Part shown: positions 1 through 11,884 of the stretch, one piece after another
How the letters are laid out: each line of letters begins with the position of its first letter
Numbering within the stretch: the first letter of the stretch is position 1
Assembly (NCBI RefSeq): GCF_036898095.1
Contig: NC_090750.1
Coordinates: 84,673,435 to 84,737,434 of the forward strand
Direction of reading: 5' to 3'
Source: Palaemon carinicauda
Lineage: Eukaryota; Arthropoda; Malacostraca; Decapoda; Palaemonidae
Length of the DNA stretch: 64,000 nucleotides
Translations under genes and position numbers: made by a program
Notes under the pieces: generated by a model
Told to the model about the DNA's origin: nothing
Seen by the model: the letters and a program-made list of their open reading frames with translations, nothing else
Database searches by the model: none

Positions 1-337
1 TCTAAGAGTAATTTGCACATCATTTGCATATGTTAAACCAATAGATTATTCATAATATAAAAAGCATTTGTGATAGGGCCGTATAAAAAAAAGGGAATGC
101 CAGTTCGTATTTAAGCTCCGAATCGACATCATTCGCATGCATTCCCACGAAAAATAATGATTTTCATTTCAAATGGAAATTACGTTTGGATTGCTCTCAA
201 ATAACCCAAGTATCGAGGAAATGATCTCTTTTTCTGATTTTATGTAGAGATTTTTAAATGAAAACTAGTCATACTCATCAGGCTGCTGGGATGTATTGGG
301 ATCAGATAAGCTCATTAAACGCCTATTTTTGGTGGGT

Positions 338-342
<5 letters not shown>

Positions 343-425
<83 letters not shown>
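343..425. repeat. (CT)n microsatellite
   Basis: Long CT run with one CCT interruption near 372. It starts a compound low-complexity block continued by the ATT and TA runs downstream. Confidence 0.98.
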
Positions 426-427
<2 letters not shown>

Positions 428-465
428 CTTTATTATAAAGAAAGTGTGGATTTATATATACTATA

Positions 466-956
<491 letters not shown>

Positions 957-1190
957 GTGTACTGCAGTTGTTTCATACAAGCGTGTACACTATAATGCTA
1001 TTGCTTTTCTTATCTTTCGCTCTCCCCCTCGCTGATAATAAAAACCTTTTTAAGCTTGCCATCGGATGTTTTCACATTGTTTGAAATTTTGACATTGTTG
1101 CCCTCGACTGTTTGTATAAAAGCTGGTTTTCTTATTTTAATAAACCTCTTGCCTTCACCTCGATCTCGCCTATTACCACCTAACAGCTAC
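957..1190 (+). repeat. Solo-LTR-like dispersed repeat, copy 1
   Basis: Homologous along its length to 49403-49612: shared blocks include the start (TGTGTACTGCAGTTG here, TGTATGGCACGTGTT there), AAGCTTGCCATCG, TATAAAAG or TATATGAG, an AATAAA signal and CTTGCCTTC. Both copies begin near TG and end near CCTARCA. A TATA-like box followed by a polyadenylation signal in a 210-230 bp unit is LTR-like. No internal retroelement genes flank either copy, so a solo LTR is the simplest reading; an unrelated dispersed repeat is possible. Confidence 0.45.
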
Positions 1191-1339
1191 CTCACACAGG
1201 GGGCTACTGGCATGTTTAACTATATTTATAAAGCACTAAAAAGACAAAAAAAAAAGGTACAAGAGTTTACTGCAAAATCTCTCGCCAATTGAGCTAGCTT
1301 TAGAAAGAATAAAACAGAATTATTTCCATATGACTCACA

Positions 1340-1760
1340 ACAGTTTCATCTGAAGCAGATGAAACTACATACATTATTGCCACCAAGAGGATGCTGCACT
1401 TGGTAGCAAAGCTCAACAAGACACTGCTGACCAACAAGGCTACACTTTTGAGGAGTCGGATAATAGTAATTTTGCATGCTTAAAAGCAAAGAAGATATTT
1501 CAAGCGCCATCTTGTGTAGTTCAGACACTGGTGTTATCATCCTAGCACAATATAGCATGGAAAAACTTTAGACAAACTGATAAAATTCGGAAGAGGAAAA
1601 AGAGGTGGGATACCTATCAATGAAATTGCAGCAGCCATGAGACCAAAAGCCTGTCGCATCTGAGAAGAATTTTGTGCTGCCCAAAATATGGATACAGCAG
1701 TTTTAGTCTAGTCCAACAGATTGACTTTCTTTGTCCATTCATGCTACGAGATATGCCAAG
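1340..1760 (+). pseudogene. Decayed relic resembling the XPG-like transposon protein
   Basis: Recognisable pieces lie in different plus-strand frames: SRIIVILHA near 1457-1483 (compare ADTRxxLHA), SSDTGVIILA near 1519-1549 (compare SxDTDVxxLL), and FGRGKRGG with IPINEIAAAM near 1586-1641. Their order and spacing match the EEADTR - DTDV - GxGK blocks of the transposon gene at 56452-60079, but sequence similarity is low and stops are many. I read it as an old copy of a related but distinct DNA transposon gene. TIRs were not found. Chance resemblance cannot be excluded. Confidence 0.4.
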
Positions 1761-1785
1761 AAAGCACTAATATAGTAATTTTTCT

Positions 1786-1850
1786 TTTTTAGTGAGGCAG
1801 ATTTGCATATTCTCATGAGTGTCCTTTTAGCTCGGACAAGGATCATGTCT
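1786..1850 (+). mobile_element. Half copy of hairpin MITE
   Basis: Starts with TTTTTTAGTGAGGCAG and continues to TTTTAGCTCGG. It matches the left arm of the hairpin element at 5554-5723; the right arm is absent. Confidence 0.5.
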
Positions 1851-2295
1851 CCCAATTATCGTTATTATTATATCTGGACTTGTATAGGATCATATATCTC
1901 ATGAATCATGAAGACCTAATCGGGATTATCTCTCTCATGGAGAGGTAAATTTTAGATTTTTCTCTTGAAAAGAAAAAAAGAATTAAATACCAATTTCACT
2001 CAGGTAAACATTGTGGTTGTTTCTCTGAATTGCAGAGGAAATATTAGAGATAAAAATGTATTTGATCCTTTGAAGCGGCGCTCGGTTGAAAATATGATTT
2101 CTAAATGCACATTTCTGTATTCATGAATTAGGGAATAGTTTTACTTTCTAATATTACTTTATATTTGTTTTTAGCCCATTAATTTTTTTCATCTATTCTT
2201 TATTTATCATGGTTTTGATTGATTTTCTTTTCTAGGGCTTAGGCTATGTTAAAGAAGAAACATTAAGTGAATTTTGCTGATTTAAAAGTATAAAG
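1851..2295. other. Unassigned intergenic DNA
   Basis: AT-rich, no recognisable gene or repeat. Confidence 0.5.
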
Positions 2296-2425
2296 TATCT
2301 AGAAGAATTGGAAGACCGATGGCTACATGGCTGAGGGCTATGAAGCTTGAAGTAGGGGATAATAAATGGAGACGTGTTTATTTAAAAGCTCGATAGACTT
2401 AGGAGATGATGATGAGTATCTTATT
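2296..2425 (+). mobile_element. RTE-like LINE 3' fragment with GAT-type tail
   Basis: Shares GAAGACC..CTACATGGCTGAGG..TATGAAGC.TGAAGTAG and AAAAGCTCRA with copies at 4965, 27345 and 28470, and ends in GATGATGATGAG. This is the extreme 3' end of the LINE at 25255-27515, 5'-truncated. Confidence 0.65.
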
Positions 2426-2805
2426 TTGCCGTTCACTGGAAATTTAAGTAAGATATCGTTGTTAGCTGTATTTAATCTCATTTGTTTGGTTAGGTTAATG
2501 TTTATTTCTGTTACATTCAAGATTTTAAAGATTCTCTTCATCAAACTTTTGTGTACATTTTTGCATCTTTCGCTCTCATTAATCTCGCAATGCCCTCTTA
2601 ACAGAAGATATGACAAACCTCGTGATTTTAAAATGTAGACCAGTCACTTTGAGACTGCACAATCTGATATCATAGCTTGAGCGCATTGCTCTCTTCCATA
2701 TATTCAACGTGGGTTTTAGTTCCCGCTGATTTTAATTAAATTGCATCACTCTAGCATTTAAAGTTTTCGTACAACGGCTTAGCAATTACCTTTTATATAT
2801 ATATT

Positions 2806-3013
2806 AAAGGTAAAGGTCTCTGGTTTCAGTTCCAGTTTGATCAGAATAGATGCTCACCAGAACGTCAGCCGGGCAATCTGTCCCCCTACTGTGGTGCCCA
2901 ACCAAAGCAGCAGCCTCCCCAGTAACAGCTTAAACACACGGTTCCGAGCTGGGATCGATCTACTGCTATGCGAATGCTAAGGGAACAATTTACTACTGTG
3001 CTAGCCAGGAAGC
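2806..3013 (-). mobile_element. tRNA-derived SINE, family 1
   Basis: On the minus strand it begins GCTTCCTGGCTAGCACAGTAG (A-box-like) and has a B-box-like stretch (GTAGATCGATCCCAGCTC) about 45 bp on. The body carries CTGGGGAGGCTGCTGC and GACGTTCTGGTGAGCATC, shared with copies at 6510-6707 and the split copy at 55617/61153. The 3' end runs into ACCTTTACCTTTA. Confidence 0.75.
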
Positions 3014-3061
3014 TATATGAATTTATTTGTGTATAATATATATTATACATGTGTATATGTG

Positions 3062-3577
<516 letters not shown>

Positions 3578-3590
3578 GACTGTTTTACTG

Positions 3591-3727
3591 CTATTATGGC
3601 ATAAAGTCGCGCTATAAATCCTAGCCAAAGGCGGGAAGGGATTTAGGCCAAGGGTCGGAGCGTGATCAAAAGGGGATAAGAGGGTTTGGAATTTCATTAC
3701 ACTTCATGTGCTTATACGCCATAATAG
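3591..3727. mobile_element. Candidate 137-bp MITE
   Basis: Ends are imperfect inverted repeats: CTATTATGGCATAAAG at the left, and the complement of the right end reads CTATTATGGCGTATAAG. The interior is not self-complementary. No clear target-site duplication. Confidence 0.35.
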
Positions 3728-3929
3728 ACATGATTTGTTTATTGGCAAACTGTCAAAAATGTCAAAACTAATTTTTCTACCTATATTATAATAAATTAAA
3801 ATCGATACTGCTAATGTTGTTGCGAAAACATATTCTTAATTATATTGACTTAGATTTGCGCGAATTATTAATCTATATACTGTTTTTATTAATATTTTTA
3901 GTTTATTTTGTTGTTACATGTCATAGATA

Positions 3930-4015
3930 GTAGGTTGGCCAGGGTACCAGAAACCCGTTGAGATACTACTGCTAGAGGCATCGGGTACTTCTTTGTATCC
4001 CTCTCTCTCGTTACG
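3930..4015 (+). mobile_element. LINE-A 5' region fragment
   Basis: TAGGTTGGCCAGGGTACCAG and CCCGTTGAGATACTACTGC match the reverse complement of 24600-24680 and the start of 34440-35155. It is the first ~85 bp of the LINE-A 5' region, cut off before the rest. Confidence 0.65.
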
Positions 4016-4186
4016 TTTTGTTGAAATTTTGTAGCATTGGTTTCTATGAAATATTTTTATTGAAGATTTATATGAAACTTTGCAGTAATTTTAAACCATA
4101 ATTTAAGGTTTATTCTGAAAATTTTGAGGTGACATTGTACTAAAGTAAATTTTCAAAATTATCTTTGATAGCATTGCGAAAGCAGC

Positions 4187-4190
<4 letters not shown>

Positions 4191-4278
<88 letters not shown>

Positions 4279-4280
4279 GG
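4191..4280. repeat. (GA)n-(G)n microsatellite
   Basis: GA run with one GGA interruption ending in 13 consecutive G. It is followed by ATTAAACACTATATGA, a sequence repeated after the GA run at 4502-4566. Confidence 0.97.
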
Positions 4281-4289
4281 GCTATTAAA

Positions 4290-4499
4290 CACTATATGAT
4301 GGTCCAAACTTTCTATTTCATTACCCAGTAGTGAATAATCTGATTGTGGGTTACTATAAACTATGTACATGATTTTGCATTTCCCACAATTGAAAGGCAT
4401 TTTCCATTTTTGGGGCTATTCTCTTAACTTCATTAGATCCTCTCTTAAGGCTTCTACGTCTTCTGGGTTCGCAACATTTATGCCTAGTTTAGTATCATC

Positions 4500-4500
<1 letters not shown>
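4290..4500 (-). pseudogene. LINE reverse-transcriptase fragment (DDTKLG block)
   Basis: Minus-strand translation gives DDTKLGINVANPEDVEAL, then DLMKLRE, then a stop, then WKMPFNCGKCKIM and NPQSDYSLLGNEIESL. This is the catalytic-Asp box (xADDTK) followed by the W..MxFN..KCKxM block typical of non-LTR reverse transcriptases, about 70 codons with one in-frame stop. It differs from the LINE-A and RTE-like copies here, so a third LINE family is represented. Truncated at both ends; the 5' end abuts a GA tract. Confidence 0.8.

Positions 4501-4501
<1 letters not shown>

Positions 4502-4566
<65 letters not shown>
4502..4566. repeat. (GA)n microsatellite
   Basis: Uninterrupted GA run followed by GGAGGTTATTAAACACTATATGA, nearly repeating the flank after the 4191-4280 tract. 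Confidence 0.98.
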
Positions 4567-4571
<5 letters not shown>

Positions 4572-4964
4572 TTATTAAACACTATATGAGTACTACCTAC
4601 CCCTCGACTCTGCTATTAAACCTCTTAATATATCCCTGTTCTTACCTTCCCCAATCACTTTATCTCTCTTCGAACACAATAGAAAGTGATCTTTGCTTTC
4701 CGTAATGGATCGCTTCCGTAGTATGTAAGCGAACGAAGGTTTTGGCTCTGTTTTTAGAATTAAGTTCTTGCTGGCGTTGCTCTCTTCTAGGTTGTGAGTC
4801 GTGTCTTCAATCTTGTTTGGTTGTTTAGAGTCAACGGCGGCTAGGAATTTACTGTTATCGTCGTTGTTGTTGATATATTCATGTTGGTTGATATTGAAAT
4901 TTTAGTATTTACTTAAATCTGATTTCTACTTCACTTTGTTCGCATAGTTTTTACTTAGCTACTA

Positions 4965-5122
4965 GGATAGTTTGAAGACCCAGCCCTACATGGCTGAGGA
5001 CTGAGGCGTGAAGTAGATGAATGGAGGTATTGATTTAAAAGCTCAAGATAGACTACTGGCGAAATCTAAGAGGCTCTTTGAGTCAATTGGCGTAGGAGGG
5101 ATGATTATGACTATGATGAAAT
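4965..5122 (+). mobile_element. RTE-like LINE 3' fragment
   Basis: GAAGACCCAGCCCTACATGG.CTGAGGACTGAGGCGTGAAGTAGATGAATGGAG..AAAAGCTCAAGATAGAC..GGCGAAATCTAA..GGCGTAGGAGG is the same 3' end seen at 27345-27500 and 28470-28615. 5'-truncated. Confidence 0.75.
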
Positions 5123-5553
5123 CAGATTTCTACCTCGGTCCAATGTGACTTGTATATTTTCGAAAAATAACAGGAAGTTAGTATATTAAAATATCTAATA
5201 TCTTAATATTCGGTGAGTTCTTTGCTTAATATCTTGCATATCTGCATTACAATCATTAACGTAGTTTGGCATCTTTGTAAACTCAAGATTTTAAGTGATA
5301 TTGAATAAATTTCGCATCAAATTTAGTTTACGCCACAATTACGTGGCCATGCATTGGATAGGAGTATTATCACAATCTGCCACTCGTTGCTACGATTCTG
5401 TGAAGTAGCAGATTTGCTAATATAGATACTGGGGAAACTGCTGTTTTACCTTTCACATTAGGTTTTTATAAAAAAATTCAAGTAATTATTTTCGAAAATA
5501 AAATGATTATGATTAAAACACACAACGCATGTGTATAGTATATAGCCAATTCC

Positions 5554-5723
5554 TTTTAGCAAGGCAGATTTGCACAGACTTTCCGGGCTGATCTTTCAGC
5601 TCGGAAACTCATTTCCTGCTTGCTGATTGGATGGAAAAGATAATTCTAACCAATCAGGTGGCAGGAAACTTTTTTAGAGCTAAAAGTGGACCGCTGCGAG
5701 TCTGTGCAAATGTCTCATTAAAA
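5554..5723. mobile_element. Hairpin (foldback) MITE, about 170 bp
   Basis: The two arms are reverse complements almost to the centre: TTTGCACAGACT at 5570 pairs with AGTCTGTGCAAAT at 5699, and TTTCCTGCTTGCTGATTGG pairs with CCAATCAGGTGGCAGGAAA. Both ends read TTTTA when viewed outward. A half copy lies at 1786-1850. No coding capacity; superfamily unknown. Confidence 0.7.
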
Positions 5724-6509
5724 TAATGACTATCTGTGGCTTCAGAGAAATATCAAATGAATAGACTGTCATATTCATCTTTAAACTAGTGACTTGGTGT
5801 TTTAGCAACCTGTGCAAAAACTGTTAGTTGCCTCCTGCCCCTACATAGTTGCTCATCATCAGCAGCATTTCATTACTCAAGCCTGTATTGTTCGCATTAT
5901 CTCTAAAAGAATATATATTTCACAATTATCTTAAGAATGCATCACTTATCTAAGAATAAACTGGGGAAAATGGGTCTTTTAGGAGGACGGAGGGGAGGCC
6001 TTGAATGGCTTGAGTATACAGTATATTCATAGTGGATTATATATTTTTTTTATTTCGTTTTTGAGGTTGCAAATTAACAAGATTTTATGCTGATAGTTTC
6101 AGCTGCTGCAACAGATCTTTTTGAAGTATTTATACTTCCCATACAGAGTACAATGGAAAGTAGATATATCAAAATCTCATTGTGTTGCTAGTTACTGAAT
6201 TTGCGAATGAGAATACTTCTTTATATGAAAAATTTTTTTTAACTCATTCTTGTAGGATTTTAGAAATGCCTTTATTTTCTCTTCAGGCATGAGTCGAATA
6301 CTGTAAAGGCATTTCCCTGTCAAGAGATTTCTCACCGCTGATATTAGTAGTCTCTTCCCTGCAGACCCTTGAAGGCTTGTCTTCTTAGAATGAAGAGTGT
6401 GAGGGGCCGACGGATTTGTTAAGACTTTTGGGTACATTTCAGGTTGAGTATTCTATTCACGGATTTTAAGAAATAAGATAACATGCTATGCTTATTCAAA
6501 ACAGTACCC
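5724..6509. other. Unassigned intergenic DNA
   Basis: No recognisable gene. A minus-strand frame of 81 codons at 6192-6437 has no family signature and is not called. Confidence 0.5.
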
Positions 6510-6707
6510 ACCTGGTTAGTACAGTGGTAAGATTTTTGTCGAGCAGTCGCATGGCTACAGATCGATCCCAGCCAGGGACTATGAGTTTAAGCTGTTTACT
6601 GGGGAGGACACTGCTGTGCTTGGGTATCAGTGGGTGGTTGGCCTTGCCCGTTTGACGTTTCTGGTGAGCATCTCTTCTGGTGAAACAAAAACTGTAACCA
6701 GACACCT
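6510..6707 (+). mobile_element. tRNA-derived SINE, family 1
   Basis: CACCTGGTTAGTACAGTGGT (A-box region), CAGATCGATCCCAGCC (B-box region), then TTTAAGCTGTTTACTGGGG and GACGTTTCTGGTGAGCATC. Uninterrupted, so it is the length reference for the split copy at 55617/61153. Confidence 0.8.
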
Positions 6708-6824
6708 TTTAAAGACCAATTTTTCGCTTTCAGAATTTAGTCGGTTAACTGAAAAGCTGTAACCAGACAACTTTTAAAGACCAATTTTTCGCTTTCAGAA
6801 TTTAGTCGCTTAACTGAAAAGCTG
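6694..6824. repeat. Two-copy tandem repeat, 64-bp unit
   Basis: CTGTAACCAGACA.CTTTTAAAGACC through TTTAGTCG.TTAACTGAAAAG is repeated with a 64-bp offset. The unit begins in the 3' end of the SINE, so the duplication came after SINE insertion. Confidence 0.9.
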
Positions 6825-6862
6825 TATGTATTCGTATGCAAAAGACTGGACACTATATTGAA

Positions 6863-7172
6863 GTGTTGTGGCCTTATTGGTAACGTCCCTGCCTGGTGAT
6901 CGCCAGGATTGGTTTCGAATCTCGATCAAACTAGTTCGTTTAGTGGCTGTAACCTCACTATCCTTATGAGCTAAGGATGGGCGGCTTCTGTAGGTCTCTG
7001 CTGAGTCATCAGCAACGATTGCCTAGTCCTCCCTGGTCCTAGCTTGAATGGAGAGGGGCCCTTGACGCTGATCATGTGTATACTCTTATATGGTCACTCT
7101 AGGGCTTTGTTCTGCTTGCTAGGGCAATCTCGGTCCTTTGCCTCTGCCATTCATGGGTGGCCTTTAAACCTT
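6863..7172 (+). mobile_element. tRNA-derived SINE, family 2
   Basis: Starts TGTTGTGGCCTTATTGGTAA (A-box-like) with B-box GGTTTCGAATCTC about 45 bp on. Body blocks: TATGAGCTAAGGATGG, GCTGAGTCATCAGC, CTGGTCCTAGCTT, CCTCTGCCATTCATG, ending CTTTAAACCTTTG. Five copies in the window share these. Confidence 0.8.
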
Positions 7173-7199
7173 TGTGCTTAGCAGATCTAGCGTAGCGAT

Positions 7200-7201
<2 letters not shown>

Positions 7202-7272
<71 letters not shown>
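7202..7272. repeat. (CT)n microsatellite
   Basis: Uninterrupted CT run of about 35 units. Confidence 0.98.
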
Positions 7273-7277
<5 letters not shown>

Positions 7278-7524
7278 CATATCCCTGGTGACGCCTTCCT
7301 TCTCCTCTCTTCTTCGTGTTCCTCCCCTGTGTTCCCTCAATGAATACATCTCCTCTGAAATCTTTCCTCCGTGAAGGACGGGGGAAATTATATAGATTTT
7401 TCGCTCAGCCGAAGTTTGGCAATTCAAAAAAAGGTTTTATCGAAAAACTTCGGTGTCGAGTCTTGATGCATTTCAATTTTCTCTGGAGAACGTCTGTAAG
7501 GGAAGGCTCTAGATATGCAGATAA

Positions 7525-7526
<2 letters not shown>

Positions 7527-7570
<44 letters not shown>
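7527..7570. repeat. (GA)n microsatellite
   Basis: Uninterrupted GA run of about 22 units, opposite in strand sense to the CT run 250 bp upstream. Confidence 0.98.
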
Positions 7571-7572
<2 letters not shown>

Positions 7573-9379
7573 TTGGGCCCTAACAACGCTTAAGTTAGTT
7601 TTTTATATTTTAATAAAAGAAAAATTGACTCAAGTTTTGGTAAGTTTTGGTTTGTTTCCTCTTGGTTAGAAACCAGGGTTTTATTGTACATGTGTGTCGA
7701 GTTGTGCTGACGTATAGTTAATGGAAGACCTGTATATATAGAATTCAGTCATTAGATGCAAAAAGAAAAATTTTATTACTAAGATGTATGATACATCTAT
7801 GAGTACACAAACGCACATATATTTATACATGCATATGAATATACATATAAGAAATATATAAATACTTATATAGATACATATATAAATACATATAAATATA
7901 AAATATAATTACATATTAATATACAATATAATTACATATAAATATACACGTATAAATACACACATAAAAGTTCCAAAACCTAGAGTTATAACAAAAAACT
8001 TCATGAATTTAAAACTGGTTCAAAGTTCTGAATAAAAAGAGAAAAAGTAAACATGGAAAGAAGAAACTCTGTAGGTGCTCTTACCAAATGATTGTCAACA
8101 CCGTGGCTTTAAATCCTTGACCTTTGTAATCAACGTCTCTTCTTCTCAACAAATTCCCCTCTTGAAGTTTCCTTCCCCCCCCCCCATTTCAACCACAACC
8201 TCTCCACCCCGCCCCCTCTTTCTATGATCCCTAATTTTCCCATCGAGAACGAAAGGGCTTTTTGCCTCTCCTTTGTATATTCTATACCTTCATGTGTCTT
8301 CTTTTTTACTTTTCTTTACGTTCTTACGATAATTTCTTTCTCTTCGGCTTCCATCTCAGTTTAGAGGTATTTATTTCAGTGACTTTGACTCTCCTTTATT
8401 TCAAGTAGTGTTAATGTCTACTCTAGTTTTCAATCTTTTTTGTTAGTTCTTTTTTGTCCCTTATTCTTAATTTTTTTTTTTTGATTAAATAACTGTGTAC
8501 ACGGTTCACTGTATTGAACTTGTATTGGTTGCCTATGTTTTATGGTTTTTATAGTAATTATTATATAATCAATATTTTCTACCATGCTTTGTCAAAGAAA
8601 AGTTTTTTTTTTCTTTTTCTGGAATATTCCTTTCAACATAAAAGTTCCTCTTATAAAAAGGCATAGCAAAAATCTACGGTCTCGTATCCCTTTATCATAC
8701 CACCAAGCCATGGTCTCGGTGTGTGAGACAACCCCACCCCTTATATTCGTGATGAGTTCTACTTCAGAAGGATTAAGGCAGATTATCCTCAAAGTCAACA
8801 ACTTGCGGTTCTGGTGAACAGTTTTGGAAGTCTGCTCCCCTCTCCTCCTTCGCTATTTTTTTCCACCTTTCAGTTTTCATTTCGCCTCCAACTCCTCCTC
8901 CATTCCTCCACCCGTATCTTCATCCATGCTCTCGTCGTTTGCATTTGTAGGAATTTTGTTTTTACCAGTTTAACTTTCATTAATACTTTTAATGAAGGTA
9001 AGATTGTTTTATAGAAGCTCTTCTAACAAATTCTAAAACTGTCCTTTTTCTATAACTGGGCAAATGCAAAAGTTTCTATTTATCATAAAATTATAAATTA
9101 TGGCATTAGTCGTTTATGAAGGAGGTTGATTCTACAATTTTTCTGCTAAGTAAGCTTTAGTATATAAAAGTGCGAAATCCATTAGCTCGGTTATCATTTT
9201 TCACCAACTATTTGAGTTTGCCAACAGTATTAGAATAATTTCTTCAGTTATTGATTACTTTTGGCTAAGGTAATTTATAATCTGATTATCGTCTAGGAAT
9301 CACGATAAAAGGTAAATTCAACTTTCAGAATATGACTAGAATTCTTTATTTAATTAGGGGAACTTATTTGTATCATACC
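7571..9379. other. Unassigned intergenic DNA
   Basis: Contains a degenerate ATA/ACATA-rich stretch at 7790-7970 and pyrimidine-rich stretches at 8150-8470 and 8820-8920. Short open frames show no family signature. Confidence 0.5.
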
Positions 9380-9500
9380 TATTTGGCTGAGAACTATAAA
9401 GCGTGAAGTGAGAGATGATTGGACAAGTGTTGAATTGGAAGCTGATGACGACTGGAGGCCTTTTGCGTCGGTAGACCTAGATGATGATTTGTATTTCCTG
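9380..9500 (+). mobile_element. RTE-like LINE 3' fragment
   Basis: TTTGGCTGAGAACTATAAAGCGTGAAGTGAG...GAATTGGAAGCTGATGACGACTGG..GGCCTTTTGCGTCGGTAG then GATGATGATT: a diverged copy of the 3' end at 28470-28615. Confidence 0.6.
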
Positions 9501-9582
9501 ACTGCATCAATTACCATTTAAGCCATGATGCCAGGCAATTCTCAACCATTCGTTTAAGTTTTCTAACTAATTCTAGGTCACT

Positions 9583-9870
9583 TCTTGTCTTGAGTAGTGC
9601 CATAGCCTCTGTACTATGGTCTTCCACCGTCTTGGATTAGACTTCGCTTACTTGAGGGTACACTCTGACCCACTGTTCTCTTATCTCTTCTTTTTTTTTT
9701 TTGTAGTATATATAGGAAATATTTTTAATGTTAATGTTTTTTAAATATTCTATTTTTCCTTGTTTCCTCTCCTCGCTGGGCTATTTTTCCCTGTTGGAGC
9801 CCCTAGGCTTAAAGCATCCTGCTTTTCCAACTAGGGTTATAGCTTAGCAAGTAATAATAATGATGATAAT
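9583..9870 (+). mobile_element. LINE-A derivative, 5'-truncated
   Basis: Holds AGTGCCATAGCCTCTGTAC, ACTTGAGGGTACACTC, then the LINE-A tail (CCTGTTGGAGCCCCTAGGC, TTTTCCAACTAGGG, AGCTTAGCAAGTAATAATAA). It joins LINE-A 5'-region sequence directly to 3' tail with no coding sequence between. Confidence 0.75.
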
Positions 9871-11884
9871 AGCAGAGCTTAATCTTGCTTCAGGGTATTG
9901 CTCTGTAATGTATAATAGCAATCACGCGCGGTGTCAGACGTGAAAAATGGCGTTGCTTCTCTGGATTTATAGACTGTCCCAGTCAGCGTTCGTTTAATTC
10001 TTCGTTGAACTTCAACCCAAGGGTACAATAAACTCTGCCCATCAAAGTCAGAGGGAACTAGCACGAGACAAAGACAAATTTACTGCTTAATATGGTGAAG
10101 TAGGAATTCCAAATGGTGTTTGTCAGTTTTTATTATTTTTATTTGGAGTGTATTATTCCCGTTATTTATGATCTATTTGAGGAAAGGAGGCTGGTATGAA
10201 TTACTTTTGAGGTATAATGTATTTCCTTGGAAATATCATGTAAAGATTGAAGATTGGTGTTTATGAATAGTCATATGTTGCTACTAAATTTGGCATAAAC
10301 CATTAATATTTTTAACAATTTTGGTTAAAAGCATTGTGACATTAGTTTAGAGAAATTAAATGAAATGACTCCAAAACTTTCTTGTCAGCAAGTCTAGGTG
10401 TAGAGGTTTTGGAATTCAGTTATCCGTTTCTTGTCTTAGTCTTTTTTTCTGACATTGACATCATGCAATATAAAGTCTTGTAATGAACTTTTATTTTTGT
10501 GCAATTACCGGATATTTAAGAGACGTAATGACACTTTTCGTCACATTACATCTGCACATTTACCTGGCTCTTCCAGTAAACTTTTATTGAAAGTAACGAA
10601 CTAGTTTTCCGTATTGTGACTTGCACAACGGAGTTCATAAGCAAATATATCTTTTATTATATATATGGTGTATTATTGAAGAGCGAGGTTCACAAACTTT
10701 GTTGGAACGTTTATATATAATGTACAGTACTTTGAGAAATTTCTTGTTTAGAATATTCTTATTTATCATGAAACTTTTTTTTTTTTTTATTAGCAATAAA
10801 GGGGGATTATACCCTTTCCTAGTATAAATGGAATAAGTTTGATTGGCTACTATAACTGGATAGCGTAATTTTCCAATAATATTGCATGCAACCCGTCAAA
10901 AAGGATGGTTAATTATTTCTATGTATATGGACCCACACACTCACCAGGTTATGATTGCTCACTTTCCCCCCGAGGTACGGGGAGAGCTAACAGTGTTTTT
11001 TATTTTTTTCTCTCTCCTTGAAGAGGGCCAATTTGTATTGGTCGAAATATAGCGTTTTCTTTGTATTTCCTTAGTTTTTTTATGGGCCTTTTTGAAAAAA
11101 AGCATGTTAAACTGTTTGATTATAGTTATATTATATGTATGTATATGTATACACACACCTGTTCAATATTATGTATGAGAGATCTACCTTGAGTTAGTCA
11201 GTCTGAGAGGCTGACATCTGTAACAGTTCGTAAGACCGCCCTATGCTTATGGACACTGCGTGGCATTTCTTGATCATGTTTACTTTCTCAATTATATGTT
11301 AGTTGGACATTGCAGTCTACTTATCCAAATGCTATCACTCTCTCTCCGTCCGACAGAAGGAGAAAATCTTGCATATATTGCCAAATAGATTCACAGGTGA
11401 TAGCCGTTCCCGTGGCAACAAGATTCCCCCCGAGACTCCAATTAATGCTTCTTTCAAATATTTCTGCAATATTTTTCTGGTGTTCACCTTATTTTGGTCT
11501 TGGTCTTCCTCTCTCGCTTATTTTTCTTATAGTTATCTTATTTTTATCTTTTTATATCTTCTTTCCTTTTTGTGCTCCTTCCCTGGTTCATAATTTTTAA
11601 TTGCCTTATTTCTATTTTCTATTTTCCTTGTTTTCTATCCCTTTCCATCTTCATTTCTTCATCATTTTTTTTTCTCTTAATCAAAGAACGCCAGCTTGCC
11701 AATGAATAATTTAATTAAACATTGAATAAAACTTGTTTTTTTTTGCTCTTCATCCAGTAGTATTTTCTTTGTTACTAATTAATTTACGATACGAAATCTT
11801 TAATACTGTTTAGTAGACCATAATCCTTTTCTTCAAAAGTCTCTTCGTTGTATTTTTATTCATTTATATAAATGTTATCCTCAT
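9871..11884. other. Unassigned intergenic DNA
   Basis: AT-rich with T-rich and pyrimidine-rich stretches (10990-11090, 11460-11690). No coding or repeat signal recognised. Confidence 0.5.
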
